A stretch of 64,000 bases of DNA from an uncultured Eubacteriales bacterium (GTDB taxonomy: Bacteria; Bacillota; Clostridia; Oscillospirales; CAG-272). This document shows positions 1 to 8,951 of this stretch, one piece after another. The number at the start of each line of letters is the position of its first letter. Within the stretch, counting starts at the first letter, position 1. The stretch is from positions 16,932 through 80,931 of the forward strand of contig CATWNM010000005.1 of assembly GCA_958352145.1 (NCBI GenBank), given 5' to 3'. Under the pieces are notes generated by a model. It searched no databases and had not been told where the DNA came from. It saw only the letters and a list, made by a program, of their open reading frames with translations. Made by a program: the position numbers and the translations under genes.

Positions 1-1136
1 TGTACCGGTTGTTTAGCCAATTCCATTTGCAAGCAGTTTTGACCGGCTGCCAGGCAGCATGCGATTAAGCGTTCGGAGCGCGCGTGCTTGAGCGCTTCGG
101 GGATTTGGTCGGGAAAGAGAGCGGCCGGCGTGCCCGATCTTTTTGAGTATTTAAATATGTGCGCTGACAGGAGATGCGCAGCTTCGGCGAAAGCCAATGT
201 TTCCTCAAAATCCATCTCCGTTTCGCCGGGAAAGCCAACGATGAAATCGGCGGTTAACTGAACGCCGGGAATGGCGGCACGGAGGTTTTGAATCGCCTGC
301 ATCGCCGTTTGAGCGGTGTATTTCCGGCGCATGGCGGCAAGCGTCTTGGAGCATCCGCTTTGCAGGGACAGATGAAAGTGCGGCGCCAGTTTTTTCAGGC
401 CGGAAATTTGCCGGATAAATGCCGGGCGAAAGAGCGTAGGCTCCAGTGAGCCAAGACGAATACGAGCTAAACTCTCAATATTATCGCATAAATAAAGCAG
501 ATCGCCGAGCTTTTCACCGGTGTCTGCGCCAAAAGACGCAGTTTCGATGCCTGTCAGAACAATTTCGCGTACGCCGCCTGCAGCGAGTCCCCGAATTTCT
601 TCTAGCGCGTCCGAGATTCGCTTTGAGCGCACAGGGCCGCGTGCCGCGGGAATGGCGCAGTATGCGCAGTGGTTTTCGCATCCATCCTCGATTTTGACAT
701 AAGCGCGCGTACGCGGTGCGCGTTCAATTTTCATGGTCTCAAAGGGCGCGCCGTCAAGGGTGCGCACTTCGATCTTTGGAATTTGTTTTCCCTCGAGCAG
801 TTCGACCGCGCGCTGGACGACGCTCAATTTATCACGCGTGCCGCAGATATAGTCCACGTTTTCAATTGCGGATAATTGTTCCGGCGCGGTTTGCGCATAG
901 CAGCCGCAAATTAAAATTTTGGCATTCGGCGCACGGCTCGCGAGCCGTCGGATCAGCTGCCTGCATTTTCGATCGCTTTCTGCCGTAACGGTGCAGGTAT
1001 TAACAATACAGACGTCGCATTCTTTGTCGCAGGATGCAGCGGAGAATCCGCGCCGCAGCGCTTCTTCCAGTATGGCTTCGCTTTCGTACTGACTGACTTT
1101 GCATCCGAGCGTATATACGCCGATTTTATGCTGCAT
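1..1136 (-). CDS. mtaB: tRNA threonylcarbamoyladenosine methylthiotransferase MtaB (partial)
   Basis: Radical-SAM methylthiotransferase that adds the 2-methylthio group to N6-threonylcarbamoyladenosine at position 37 of ANN-decoding tRNAs. Translating the minus strand gives an N-terminal UPF0004 domain (start MQHKIGVYTLGCKVSQYES, then CDVCIVNTCTVT and ILICGCYAQ, which supply the three cysteines of the auxiliary cluster), followed by the radical-SAM motif in DGCENHCAYCAIP and the FIVGFPGETE segment typical of MtaB rather than MiaB. About 378 codons are visible; the C-terminal TRAM region lies beyond the left edge. The start at 1136 is preceded by a strong AGGAGG about 8 bases upstream. It is transcribed divergently from upp. 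Identity is firm; MtaB versus another MiaB-like subfamily is a family-level judgement. Confidence 0.93.
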   Translation of the reverse strand, partial: MQHKIGVYTLGCKVSQYESEAILEEALRRGFSAASCDKECDVCIVNTCTVTAESDRKCRQLIRRLASRAPNAKILICGCYAQTAPEQLSAIENVDYICGTRDKLSVVQRAVELLEGKQIPKIEVRTLDGAPFETMKIERAPRTRAYVKIEDGCENHCAYCAIPAARGPVRSKRISDALEEIRGLAAGGVREIVLTGIETASFGADTGEKLGDLLYLCDNIESLARIRLGSLEPTLFRPAFIRQISGLKKLAPHFHLSLQSGCSKTLAAMRRKYTAQTAMQAIQNLRAAIPGVQLTADFIVGFPGETEMDFEETLAFAEAAHLLSAHIFKYSKRSGTPAALFPDQIPEALKHARSERLIACCLAAGQNCLQMELAKQPV

Positions 1137-1163
1137 GCGCACACCTCCTCCATAGACTTTCCC

Positions 1164-1192
1164 ATTGTAGCACAAAATCCGGCGCAAGTAAA
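1164..1192 (-). promoter_or_regulatory. Predicted sigma-A promoter for mtaB
   Basis: On the minus strand a TTTACT -35 (1187-1192) and a TACAAT -10 (1164-1169) are separated by 17 bases and lie just upstream of the mtaB ribosome binding site. Confidence 0.5.
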
Positions 1193-1210
1193 CAAAATTC
1201 GGAAAAGAAC

Positions 1211-1239
1211 TTGCAATGAAAGGATTAATATTGTATAAT
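1211..1239 (+). promoter_or_regulatory. Predicted sigma-A promoter for upp
   Basis: TTGCAA (1211-1216) and a perfect TATAAT (1234-1239) are separated by 17 bases, 45 bases before the upp start codon. Confidence 0.7.
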
Positions 1240-1283
1240 ACCAAGAGAGTTTTTAAGATGCCGATAGGCGGATTGGAGAAAAA

Positions 1284-1913
1284 ATGAGTAAACTGCATGT
1301 GTTTGATCATCCCCTGATTACGCATAAGCTGTCGATTATGCGGCAGACAAGCACAGGCTCTAAGGATTTCCGTGAGCTTTTGGAAGAGATCGCGATGCTG
1401 ATGGGTTATGAAATCACGCGCGATTTGCCGATGGAATCCTATACGATCGAAACGCCGCTTGAGACCATGACGGCAAAGAAAATTTCCGGCAAAAAGCTTG
1501 CAATTGTTCCAATTTTAAGAGCGGGACTTGGCATGGTGGACGGACTTTTGACGCTTGTTCCGGTGGCGAAAGTAGGACATATCGGGCTGTATCGTGATCC
1601 GGACACCCATATGCCGGTCGAATATTATTGCAAGCTTCCGGAAGATATCCAAAACCGCATTGTCATCGTGGTGGATCCGATGCTTGCGACCGGCGGCAGC
1701 GCGATTGATGCAATTCAGATGCTGAAGGCGCGCGGAGTGACGAACATTCGTTTTATGTGTCTGGTTGCTGCGCCCGAGGGGGTAAAGGCGCTTCAGGACG
1801 CGCATTCGGATGTGGATATTTATGCGGCGGCGCTTGACCGGCAGCTGAATGAACATAAATATATCCTGCCAGGTCTCGGCGATGCGGGCGACCGTATTTT
1901 TGGTACGAAATAA
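1284..1913 (+). CDS. upp: Uracil phosphoribosyltransferase
   Basis: Converts uracil plus PRPP into UMP in pyrimidine salvage (cytosol). The 209-residue protein has the usual family length. It carries the PRPP-binding signature DPMLATGGSA at residues 131-140, the PILRAGLGM segment at 76-84 and a C-terminal GLGDAGDRIFGT uracil-binding tail. A good promoter and short leader precede it. The next gene (RluA family) begins 3 bases after the stop, so the two are probably co-transcribed. No regulatory leader is evident. Confidence 0.97.
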   Translation: MSKLHVFDHPLITHKLSIMRQTSTGSKDFRELLEEIAMLMGYEITRDLPMESYTIETPLETMTAKKISGKKLAIVPILRAGLGMVDGLLTLVPVAKVGHIGLYRDPDTHMPVEYYCKLPEDIQNRIVIVVDPMLATGGSAIDAIQMLKARGVTNIRFMCLVAAPEGVKALQDAHSDVDIYAAALDRQLNEHKYILPGLGDAGDRIFGTK

Positions 1914-1916
1914 GCG

Positions 1917-2888
1917 ATGCGGGAACTGACGGTCGGCTGCAACGACGCCGGACAGCGGTTGGATAAATTCCTTTCCAAGACGCTCTACGGCATGCCGCCT
2001 GCGCTGATGTACCGGCTGATCCGGCAGAAGAAAATCAAAGTCAATCGACGCCGCGCCGGGAACGGGCAGATTTTGTGTGAAGGGGATATGCTGCAGCTTT
2101 TTATCCCCGAGGAGTTTTTTTGCGGCGGGGAGAAACGGGGAGAGGCCGAGACGCTTTCTCGTGTGCATCCGGGGCTTGATATTGTCTATGAGGATGAAAA
2201 TATCCTGCTGCTCAATAAACGTCCGGGTATGCTTGTGCATGACGACGCGGCCGGGCAAAACGACACGCTGCTGCTTCATGCCAAGGCGTATCTTTATCAG
2301 AGCGGGGCTTATGATCCTGCGGCGGAGCAGTCCTTTGCGCCCGCGCTCTGCAATCGTATCGATCGCAATACCGGGGGCATTGTAATTTTGGCGAAAAATG
2401 CCGGGGCGCTGCGGGAGATGAATGAGAAGATCCGTAGCGGCCAGATCGCCAAGTTCTATTTATGCGCCGTACATGGGATTCTGCGGAAAAAACAGGGGAC
2501 GCTACGCGGCTGGCTGAAGAAAGACGCAAAAACCAATACCGTCAGAATATACGATGCACAAAACAAACCAAGAGACGCCAAAAGCATTGGAACGCGGTAT
2601 CGGGTTTTGGTAGAGCGGGAGGGCAATTCTCTGCTTGAAGTCGAGCTTTTGACCGGAAGGACGCACCAAATTCGTGCGCAATTCGCCGAGATCGGGCATC
2701 CGCTGCTCGGAGACGGGAAATACGGTGTGAACCGCGAGGATAAAAAGCAGGGATATCGATTTCAGGCTCTTTATTCCTATCGCCTCCGTTTCGATTTTGC
2801 AGATACGCGCGGTGTGCTGGGCTATCTTTGCGGACGGCAATTCGAGCTTGCGCCCGAGGCGGTCTGGTTTGTTGAAAATTTTAGATAG
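1917..2888 (+). CDS. RluA-family 23S rRNA/tRNA pseudouridine synthase
   Basis: Isomerises uridine to pseudouridine in structured RNA, most likely 23S rRNA. The first 60 or so residues form an S4 RNA-binding domain (DAGQRLDKFLSKTL). The catalytic motif reads NRIDRNTGG at residues 146-154, the Clostridia-type variant of HRLDxxTSG, with Asp149 as nucleophile. The LLTGRTHQIRAQFAEIGHPLLGD block follows. Length (323 aa) fits the RluC/RluD group. It begins 3 bases after upp and is followed 13 bases later by the cyclophilin gene, suggesting one operon. The exact target uridine cannot be read from the sequence. Confidence 0.92.
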   Translation: MRELTVGCNDAGQRLDKFLSKTLYGMPPALMYRLIRQKKIKVNRRRAGNGQILCEGDMLQLFIPEEFFCGGEKRGEAETLSRVHPGLDIVYEDENILLLNKRPGMLVHDDAAGQNDTLLLHAKAYLYQSGAYDPAAEQSFAPALCNRIDRNTGGIVILAKNAGALREMNEKIRSGQIAKFYLCAVHGILRKKQGTLRGWLKKDAKTNTVRIYDAQNKPRDAKSIGTRYRVLVEREGNSLLEVELLTGRTHQIRAQFAEIGHPLLGDGKYGVNREDKKQGYRFQALYSYRLRFDFADTRGVLGYLCGRQFELAPEAVWFVENFR

Positions 2889-2901
2889 GAGAATTGGAAA
2901 A

Positions 2902-3378
2902 ATGATTCAAATTGAAATGGAAAACGGCGGGATCATCCGGATTGAACTGGATTATTCCGCGGCGCCGGTTACGGCGGCCAATTTTGAGAAGCTAGTTCGC
3001 GAGGGCTTTTACAACGGTCTGATTTTTCATCGCGTAATTCCAGGATTCATGATACAGGGCGGCGACCCGACCGGAACCGGCTGCGGCGGTTCGGGAACCA
3101 ACATCCCCGGTGAATTTAAAATGAACGGACACGATAATCCGCTCGGACATACGCGCGGCGTTGTTTCGATGGCACGCGCGCAGCATCCGGATTCCGCTTC
3201 TTCGCAGTTCTTTATCATGCATGGCGATGCGCCGTATCTGGACGGACAGTATGCAGCGTTCGGCAAGGTGGTCGAAGGGATGGAAGTCGTGGATGAAATT
3301 GCGGCTGTGGCCACGGATTATTCGGACAGGCCGCGCACGGATATGCGGATGAAAAAGGTTTCGCTGATTGAAAATTGA
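2902..3378 (+). CDS. Peptidyl-prolyl cis-trans isomerase, cyclophilin type
   Basis: Cytosolic proline isomerase assisting protein folding. The compact 158-residue protein starts at the ATG at 2902, placed after AGGAG; a longer reading frame begins upstream but overlaps the preceding gene and adds no family sequence. Cyclophilin hallmarks are visible: FHRVIPGFMIQGGD (42-55, with the catalytic Arg), a Gly-rich loop with TGTGCGGSGT, and SQFFI (101-105). There is no signal peptide. It is probably co-transcribed with upp and the pseudouridine synthase. Confidence 0.95.
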   Translation: MIQIEMENGGIIRIELDYSAAPVTAANFEKLVREGFYNGLIFHRVIPGFMIQGGDPTGTGCGGSGTNIPGEFKMNGHDNPLGHTRGVVSMARAQHPDSASSQFFIMHGDAPYLDGQYAAFGKVVEGMEVVDEIAAVATDYSDRPRTDMRMKKVSLIEN

Positions 3379-3533
3379 ACCGGTTTGAAAGCTGTGGGCA
3401 GGACGGTTTGTTGTCTTGACCGCAGTTTTTGGCTTAAATCGAGAGCTTTTTAAGCTTTGGCTGATTATGGCCGTGAAAAATACAGCCTGTTTGTTTCCTG
3501 TGATTTGCATCTTTGTATTTAAGGAGCAAAAAT

Positions 3534-4418
3534 ATGAGAATTGAGAGATTGAATTTGGCAGACGATGGTCGCGTCTCGCTGACCGCTTATTTGTTGGATA
3601 CGAGCACCGAATTGCCTGCGCTCGACAAACGCCCCGCGGTTGTCATTTGTCCTGGCGGCGGCTACGCTTATACTTCTGACAGAGAAGCGGAACCGATTGC
3701 GCTGACTTTTTCCGCACAAGGCTATCAAACTTTTGTTTTGCGATATTCGATTAAAGAGTATGCCGCTTTTCCCAATTCACTGGTCGATCTTGCAAAGGCG
3801 GTTGCACTGATTCGCCGGCAAGCGGATGATTTGAACATTTTTGCGGAACGTATTGCGGTAGCGGGCTTTTCTGCCGGCGGGCATCTTGCCGCCTCGCTCG
3901 GCGTTTTTTGGAACGATCCGGAAATTCAGGCGCTTGCGAAATGCAGCGGAGAAGAGAACAAGCCGAATGCGCTTGTCCTTTGCTATCCTGTAATTGCGTC
4001 GGTCGGTAAAACGCATAAAGGATCGATCGATATTCTTCTTGCCGGACTAAACGGGCAAATGCGTGAAGCGCAGCAAAAACGGATCGCGCTGCACCTACAT
4101 GTCGGCGCGCAGACGCCGCCTTGTTTTCTTATGCATACATATTTCGATCAGCTTGTGCCGGTTGAAAATACCCTGCTTTTTGCGCAGGCTCTTGCGGAGC
4201 ATGGTATTCCGTTTGAATTGCACATTCCGCAGGACGGCGTTCATGGACTTGCGCTGGCAAATGCCGTAACGGCGAAAACACAGGACGGCGTAGCCTCCGG
4301 ATTTGCCGAGTGGCCCGCTCTTTGCGGCAGGTGGCTGAATAATCTTTTTGACGTCTATACAATGCAGCCGAAAACATATCCGTCCGCTTTGACGCGTACC
4401 CGCCCGTTCGGGAAGTGA
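3534..4418 (+). CDS. Alpha/beta hydrolase, acetyl-esterase type (BD-FAE/xylan esterase-like)
   Basis: Probable carbohydrate-ester esterase. It has the oxyanion-hole motif CPGGGY (39-44), the nucleophile elbow GFSAGG (111-116, Ser113), an acid residue in HTYFDQLVP and a late His in DGVHGLALA, so the catalytic triad appears complete. The 294 residues carry no signal peptide, so it is cytosolic and likely acts on imported acetylated oligosaccharides. I chose the ATG at 3534 because AAGGAG lies 8 bases upstream; a TTG at 3513 lacks a binding site. A strong terminator follows. The natural substrate is not readable from the sequence. Confidence 0.85.
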   Translation: MRIERLNLADDGRVSLTAYLLDTSTELPALDKRPAVVICPGGGYAYTSDREAEPIALTFSAQGYQTFVLRYSIKEYAAFPNSLVDLAKAVALIRRQADDLNIFAERIAVAGFSAGGHLAASLGVFWNDPEIQALAKCSGEENKPNALVLCYPVIASVGKTHKGSIDILLAGLNGQMREAQQKRIALHLHVGAQTPPCFLMHTYFDQLVPVENTLLFAQALAEHGIPFELHIPQDGVHGLALANAVTAKTQDGVASGFAEWPALCGRWLNNLFDVYTMQPKTYPSALTRTRPFGK

Positions 4419-4460
4419 ACGGAGTAAGACCGGTTATTTTCTAACCGCATAATCGGGCAA

Positions 4461-4504
4461 AAGCTCCGGGACCGAAAGCTAAAGTTCGGTCCCGGAGCTT
4501 TTCT
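4461..4504. terminator. Bidirectional rho-independent terminator
   Basis: A perfect 16-bp stem (4461-4476 with 4485-4500) and an 8-base loop sit between the convergent esterase and serpin genes. T residues follow on the plus strand and TT continues on the minus strand. Confidence 0.9.
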
Positions 4505-4520
4505 CCTGTATTTTTACATA

Positions 4521-5843
4521 TTATTGCTCTATATCCATGACGGTGCCGATGAAAACCGGCAGATTGGTTTCGCAGTCGATCAGCATATAGAGGAAAGGCC
4601 GGTCGAGATAAACGGTTTTGATTTCGACGGGATCGATCAAAGCGGAAGTTGCTTCCACAGCCACGACGGTCGCTGCGCCTGCTTTCGTACCCTTTTCATC
4701 TACGGCGATAAAAGCCTTATGCAAAATGCGGCTGATGTACAGGTTGCCCTCGGTTGAAGAACCAATGCCCGAAAAATCTGCTCTGGCACCGTCAAAGGCG
4801 TCGGTTATTCCCATAGTTTTGAGGATTTTGCTCATCTCTGCGCTATATGCGCATTCAAATTTCGGGATTGCCGCGTTTACATGGCATCGCTTTGCGCCGG
4901 AAAGAAGCGCAGTCAGCTTTTCGCCGGTCAGGGACGCGGCATAGTCTTTGATGTGTACCCCTTCTTCGGGCAGAAGGGCGGCAAATGCGTATTTGCGCCC
5001 GGCATAGTATTTGATAAATCCGGCGGCCTCTTCATCGGTCAGGTACAGGTTTTCTTTTGAATACATGAACTGCGCATCCTGCGCCGTGCCTTCTTCTGTT
5101 GTAAACGTACCGTCTCGAACCTGCGTTTCCATATAGATGTCCTGCCATTCCGCGTCAAAGGCAAGTGCATTGACGAGGTACATCACGGCTTCTGGAGGGA
5201 TCTCATTTAGGATATTCTGAATCATGCCGTCCGTGTGCTTGCTCACCCATGCGTTGATTTCTTTCAGTGTATCGTTATTGAACGGAGCTTTGTAGATTCC
5301 GGCGCCGTACCAATTGGCGTTAGCCTGCAGAAAATCCTGATTTGGCGTAAAGGTTCCGGTGTCTTTGAACCAGATGGAATTGGCCACGTCAAGTTTATAT
5401 TTATCGCCGACAGGCAGCGCGTGCATATAGGCATAGAGGTATTCGTTCAATTGATCGATCGGAAGCCCCAACGCCGCTTCCATTTGTGAAAGCGTTTCGC
5501 CGTTTGCTCCGTTTGCGGTCATAGCAAGGGCATAAAGAACGGAAAGCGGTGAAATCAGCGTGTTTCCATCGGTTTCCATGCTCTTTTGAAACAACTGCAC
5601 GGAAAAATCCATGACGGCCTTTGTTCCGTCAGGATCTGTACGGCCTGTTTTTGTGCTGACCGCATGTGCCGTAACGCCGGACATCAGATTCACCGCGCGC
5701 GCCGCATTGCCGGCGTCGTCTGAATTTTTATCGGAAGCGTTCGTGCTGTCCGGCGCCTTTTGACTGCCGCATCCAAAAAGGAATAAAAGCGCGGAGGTCA
5801 GAAGAATTGTGCATATCGTCGTGGCAATTATCCGTATCTTCAT
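4521..5843 (-). CDS. Serpin family serine protease inhibitor, lipoprotein
   Basis: Suicide-type protease inhibitor displayed outside the cell. A signal peptide ends in the lipobox LFGC (about residues 22-25), so it should be membrane-tethered. The serpin core starts near residue 80 and includes ISPLSVLYALAMTANGA. The reactive-loop hinge runs from DEKGTKAGAAT, and the C-terminal block reads DRPFLYMLID. By alignment of the hinge to alpha-1-antitrypsin numbering, the scissile bond falls in VEATSA, making Thr-Ser the likely P1-P1' pair (inference). The short Ala/Gly-rich hinge is typical of inhibitory serpins. It lies 19 bases downstream of the DUF4349 gene and probably shares its transcript. Confidence 0.93.
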   Translation of the reverse strand: MKIRIIATTICTILLTSALLFLFGCGSQKAPDSTNASDKNSDDAGNAARAVNLMSGVTAHAVSTKTGRTDPDGTKAVMDFSVQLFQKSMETDGNTLISPLSVLYALAMTANGANGETLSQMEAALGLPIDQLNEYLYAYMHALPVGDKYKLDVANSIWFKDTGTFTPNQDFLQANANWYGAGIYKAPFNNDTLKEINAWVSKHTDGMIQNILNEIPPEAVMYLVNALAFDAEWQDIYMETQVRDGTFTTEEGTAQDAQFMYSKENLYLTDEEAAGFIKYYAGRKYAFAALLPEEGVHIKDYAASLTGEKLTALLSGAKRCHVNAAIPKFECAYSAEMSKILKTMGITDAFDGARADFSGIGSSTEGNLYISRILHKAFIAVDEKGTKAGAATVVAVEATSALIDPVEIKTVYLDRPFLYMLIDCETNLPVFIGTVMDIEQ

Positions 5844-5862
5844 TCTGCTATCTCCTTTTGTT

Positions 5863-6864
5863 TTATTTGTCCGCCGTATGCGGCGGCTGATTTTCGGCGG
5901 CCGTCCGCTGCTTTTGCCGTCTTTTTCTTGCGTGCTTATAGCCGATTAAAATGACGGCTAGCAGAATCGCCAAAATGCAGAGGTAAGGCAGTAGGTAAAG
6001 CAGCGCGATCAGCAGTCCTTCCAAAACTTCGCCGAAATTCTCAATGGAACCGGAAACGGCGTCCGCAATGCGCTCTCCAAAGTTTTTCGGCGCGGCCGGC
6101 GTATATTTTGTCACCTCTTCCAGCGTGACGTAAAACGTGGCATAAGCGACGTCCGTATCGATTGTGCGCTGCGTGTTTTCCAGCGCTTCGATCTGATATT
6201 GGACGTCGGATAGGCGAGATTCGATCTCCAGCATATCGTATACGGTTTCAGCCGCTTCCAGCATTTCAAAGAGACGCTCCTCCTGAATCCGGTAGGATTT
6301 CAAGCGGTTTTCATTGTCATAGTACCGGGCCGTAAGATTCTCTACGTTGCTTTGAAGCCGGGCGACGTTATAATCGGCGGACAGTCCGTTCAGAAAGTCG
6401 GTATACTTTTCCATGGGGATTTTGACGGTCAGATTCAAAGTGCGCGAACCTTTCGGATTGACGCCGCCGAGATTATAGGCGCTTTCTGAAATAATAATGC
6501 CGCCGGCGCCTGAAACGGTTTGATGCAGGGATTCCATCGCATTTTCAAAGGTCTCGGTTTCCAAAGCGATATCGACTGTATAAATCAGCTTTTCTTCCGT
6601 GAGAACCGTTTCCGTACCGCCGGTTTGCAGTCCGACGGCGGACGGCATGTCAGCGGTGTCTTTGTAAATGGATTCCTGTTCGTCGAAATTCGCTTCGTAA
6701 TTGTACATGGCGGTCGTCTGCAAGGCCATATCGCTATTATAATACGAGCCGGCATAGTATTTCTCCGTGCCGGAATACAGCATATCGGCGTTTGAGGCCG
6801 ATTGGCAGGAGACCATGCCGGTACACAGCAAAAGTGCAGCGCTCAAGCATACAAGTTTTTTCAT
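5863..6864 (-). CDS. DUF4349 domain membrane-anchored lipoprotein
   Basis: Cell-envelope protein of unknown function. An N-terminal signal peptide has a plausible lipobox (MVSC). The DUF4349 region spans roughly residues 90-260 and includes a long predicted coiled-coil (NVENLTARYYDNENRLKSY and on through ESRLSDVQYQIEALENTQR). One transmembrane helix near 285-310 is followed by a basic tail (KHARKRRQKQR), giving an outside-facing body and a cytosolic tail. It sits between GtrA and the serpin in a tight minus-strand cluster. No enzymatic motif is visible. Confidence 0.85.
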   Translation of the reverse strand: MKKLVCLSAALLLCTGMVSCQSASNADMLYSGTEKYYAGSYYNSDMALQTTAMYNYEANFDEQESIYKDTADMPSAVGLQTGGTETVLTEEKLIYTVDIALETETFENAMESLHQTVSGAGGIIISESAYNLGGVNPKGSRTLNLTVKIPMEKYTDFLNGLSADYNVARLQSNVENLTARYYDNENRLKSYRIQEERLFEMLEAAETVYDMLEIESRLSDVQYQIEALENTQRTIDTDVAYATFYVTLEEVTKYTPAAPKNFGERIADAVSGSIENFGEVLEGLLIALLYLLPYLCILAILLAVILIGYKHARKRRQKQRTAAENQPPHTADK

Positions 6865-6874
6865 AAAGCGGTAC

Positions 6875-7288
6875 CTACCTCTTTTTGAATATGAAAAATT
6901 TAGAGAGCACGTAATTCACAATGACCACGAAGACGGCAAGTGAAAATTTAACGATATAGGCGTTAAACCCGAGGTGTGTGACAAACAGGCCGAACCCTCC
7001 GTTCTCTATAATGCCGGACAGGCCGCGCGCGCCGAAAAAAGACAGGCATTCGAGAAACAGTCCGCGGCTTTCGGTTTCTTTGCTCTTAAACACAAATAGT
7101 TTATTCGTCACGAAAGCGAAAAGTACGGATACCGTCCATGCGGTAAGCTGCGCGGCCAGCGCGTCCGCTTCGCATACGTCGGCAAGCAGCGCGTAGGTCA
7201 GAAAATTGACGGCGGTCGTCAACCCGCCGAAAAAAACGTAGGAAATGATTTCGCGGTATTTTATGCAAAGCTCTCTGATTTTTTCCAT
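6875..7288 (-). CDS. GtrA-like membrane protein
   Basis: A small, 137-residue, very hydrophobic protein with four predicted transmembrane helices, matching the GtrA family (for example YVFFGGLTTAVNFLTYALLA at the start and FVVIVNYVLSKFFIFKKR at the end). GtrA proteins are thought to help move lipid-linked sugars across the membrane for glycosylation of cell-surface polymers. No glycosyltransferase is adjacent, so the polymer is unknown. It is followed 10 bases later by DUF4349. Confidence 0.85.
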   Translation of the reverse strand: MEKIRELCIKYREIISYVFFGGLTTAVNFLTYALLADVCEADALAAQLTAWTVSVLFAFVTNKLFVFKSKETESRGLFLECLSFFGARGLSGIIENGGFGLFVTHLGFNAYIVKFSLAVFVVIVNYVLSKFFIFKKR

Positions 7289-7321
7289 TTGTTTTTTAGT
7301 CGGCTGAAATCCGAAATATCC

Positions 7322-7906
7322 TCACTTTATATTTTTCTTTACGGCATCTTCCACTTCTGAAAGGCTGGCAATTAAATTCAGCGCGTCCAGCAGCGCGTTT
7401 GCGGTCATGCCCGAGGGCAGGCCGAACGCGCGCGCCAAGTCGTCTCGCCGCGCCGCGCTGTTTTGTCCACCGGAGAGGCCGAGCAGATAAAAGTCCCGTT
7501 TTGTAATTTCAATGTGTTCTTTTGCGCTGTGATCCTCAAATTTGTGAAAAAGCGCGCGCAGGCGGTCCGCGTCGATGCCCTCCACGCCAAGCGTTCCTTC
7601 TTTGGAGGGAACGCGCTTGCGTTTCTCTTTTCCCGCAATGCGCGGGATGTAGAGGTTGAATACCTTTTCGGGCGGCAGCATGCTTTTAATGTGCGACCGG
7701 ATGACTTGACCGGCGCCGTCGCTGTCGCAGAGCACGATTACGCCGCGTTCCGAGAGCCGCCGTATGATCGCTTTTTTTTCATGGCTGTTGAACAGAGCAA
7801 AACCGCCTGTCGTGATGATTTTTGCGTCCAGTATGGACTCCAGCTTGATTTTGTCATATTTTCCCTCGACGATCACCGGCAGAGAGAGGCGTATTTTTTC
7901 ACTCAT
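7322..7906 (-). CDS. rnmV: Ribonuclease M5-like TOPRIM/DUF4093 protein
   Basis: RNase M5 family member; the family removes extra sequence from 5S rRNA precursors. The N-terminal TOPRIM domain shows the acidic residue in PVIVEGKYDK (about residue 13) and the DxD motif in LCDSDGAGQVIR (near 60). The C-terminal DUF4093 region includes EITKRDFYLLGLSGG and the rest of the tail. The 194-residue length is normal. Its start overlaps the holA stop by 4 bases (ATGA), indicating translational coupling. Confidence 0.85.
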   Translation of the reverse strand: MSEKIRLSLPVIVEGKYDKIKLESILDAKIITTGGFALFNSHEKKAIIRRLSERGVIVLCDSDGAGQVIRSHIKSMLPPEKVFNLYIPRIAGKEKRKRVPSKEGTLGVEGIDADRLRALFHKFEDHSAKEHIEITKRDFYLLGLSGGQNSAARRDDLARAFGLPSGMTANALLDALNLIASLSEVEDAVKKNIK

Positions 7907-8943
7907 AGACGTGCCGCCTCGCAGACCAGCGTTTCGAGACGGCCGAAATCACTGTTTTCGCTTTTGATTTGCAGGTCCGCCTCTTGGCATAAAGACAGAA
8001 CTGCGCTGATTTTATCAAGCGAATGTTTGGCGGCGGCCGCCGCGTAAATTTTTGCGCGGTATTCGTTCATTTTCAGGCGCTTTGCAATGTCAGGCACGCG
8101 CATACCGTCGTCCAGGCAGACACGGATGCGATAGAGGTCGATGTATGTGCCGTATATGCCGGCGAAAGCGGCCGCAGGCCGTGCGCGTTTTTCCTCCATG
8201 CGGCAGAGGATCGCGAGCGCGCTGTCCGGATCTCCTGCAAGGATGGCGTTGGACAGACCGAACGGCTCGAGTTGACCGGTTTCGCAGCAGATCGCTTCGA
8301 TGTCCGCTTCGGTGAGTTGGCTGCGTCCGTGTGTGTGCAGGTAAGCGCACAGTTTTTCGATTTCTCCCGCAAGCGTCATCATATCGCTGCCCGCAAGACT
8401 GATCAGGGCGCGCAGTTCCGCCTCGCCGGCTTTTATGCCTTCAGTTCCGAAATGTTTGTCTGCCCATGCGTTTAGCTGGCGGAGTCCGGCGCGCGGAAAG
8501 TAGGCGGTTTTCGCCGCCGCGTCCAGCGCTTTGAAAAGTGATGAGGGGCGGTTGATCTTCCCGGATTTCGCAATGCCGTAATCCAGCGCGCCGCTTGGTA
8601 TGTTTATGAGTATAACCGCGTAGTCGTAGTTTTTTGCTTCTTCGAGAAAATCGCAGAGCGCGGACGTTTCGGTCGCTTTTAATTCGTTAAAATTGAACGC
8701 GCAAAGTTCGATCAGCTTTTTTTCTTCAAAGACTGGTGGCGTGACGAGCGCGTCGGCTGCTGCGCCGGCGGTAAAGTTGTCCGGGGAAAATAAAATATGG
8801 TTGAAAGGCGCGTACGGGGAATCGCCGACTACGGCGCGGCGAATTTCACTGGCATAATATCGCTTCAGATAGTCTTCTTCACCGAACAGAAGATAAGCGC
8901 CGTAGGGGTTTTTTGCTTCTTTTTTAATATCGATCGCAGCCAT
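7903..8943 (-). CDS. holA: DNA polymerase III subunit delta
   Basis: Clamp-loader subunit that opens the sliding clamp during replication. The 346-residue protein shows the HolA layout: an N-terminal RecA-like region without an ATP-binding P-loop (YLLFGEEDYLKRYYASEI at the start), a middle helical domain with LAGSDMMTLAGEIEKLCAY, and a C-terminal collar domain. It lies between DUF1934 (8 bases upstream) and the RNase M5-like gene (4-base overlap). Confidence 0.9.
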   Translation of the reverse strand: MAAIDIKKEAKNPYGAYLLFGEEDYLKRYYASEIRRAVVGDSPYAPFNHILFSPDNFTAGAAADALVTPPVFEEKKLIELCAFNFNELKATETSALCDFLEEAKNYDYAVILINIPSGALDYGIAKSGKINRPSSLFKALDAAAKTAYFPRAGLRQLNAWADKHFGTEGIKAGEAELRALISLAGSDMMTLAGEIEKLCAYLHTHGRSQLTEADIEAICCETGQLEPFGLSNAILAGDPDSALAILCRMEEKRARPAAAFAGIYGTYIDLYRIRVCLDDGMRVPDIAKRLKMNEYRAKIYAAAAAKHSLDKISAVLSLCQEADLQIKSENSDFGRLETLVCEAARL

Positions 8944-8951
8944 TTTTGACC

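Noticed and set aside
446..988. Several plus-strand frames opposite the start region
   Set aside because: They are antisense to the clearly coding minus-strand mtaB gene and have no family features or ribosome binding sites.
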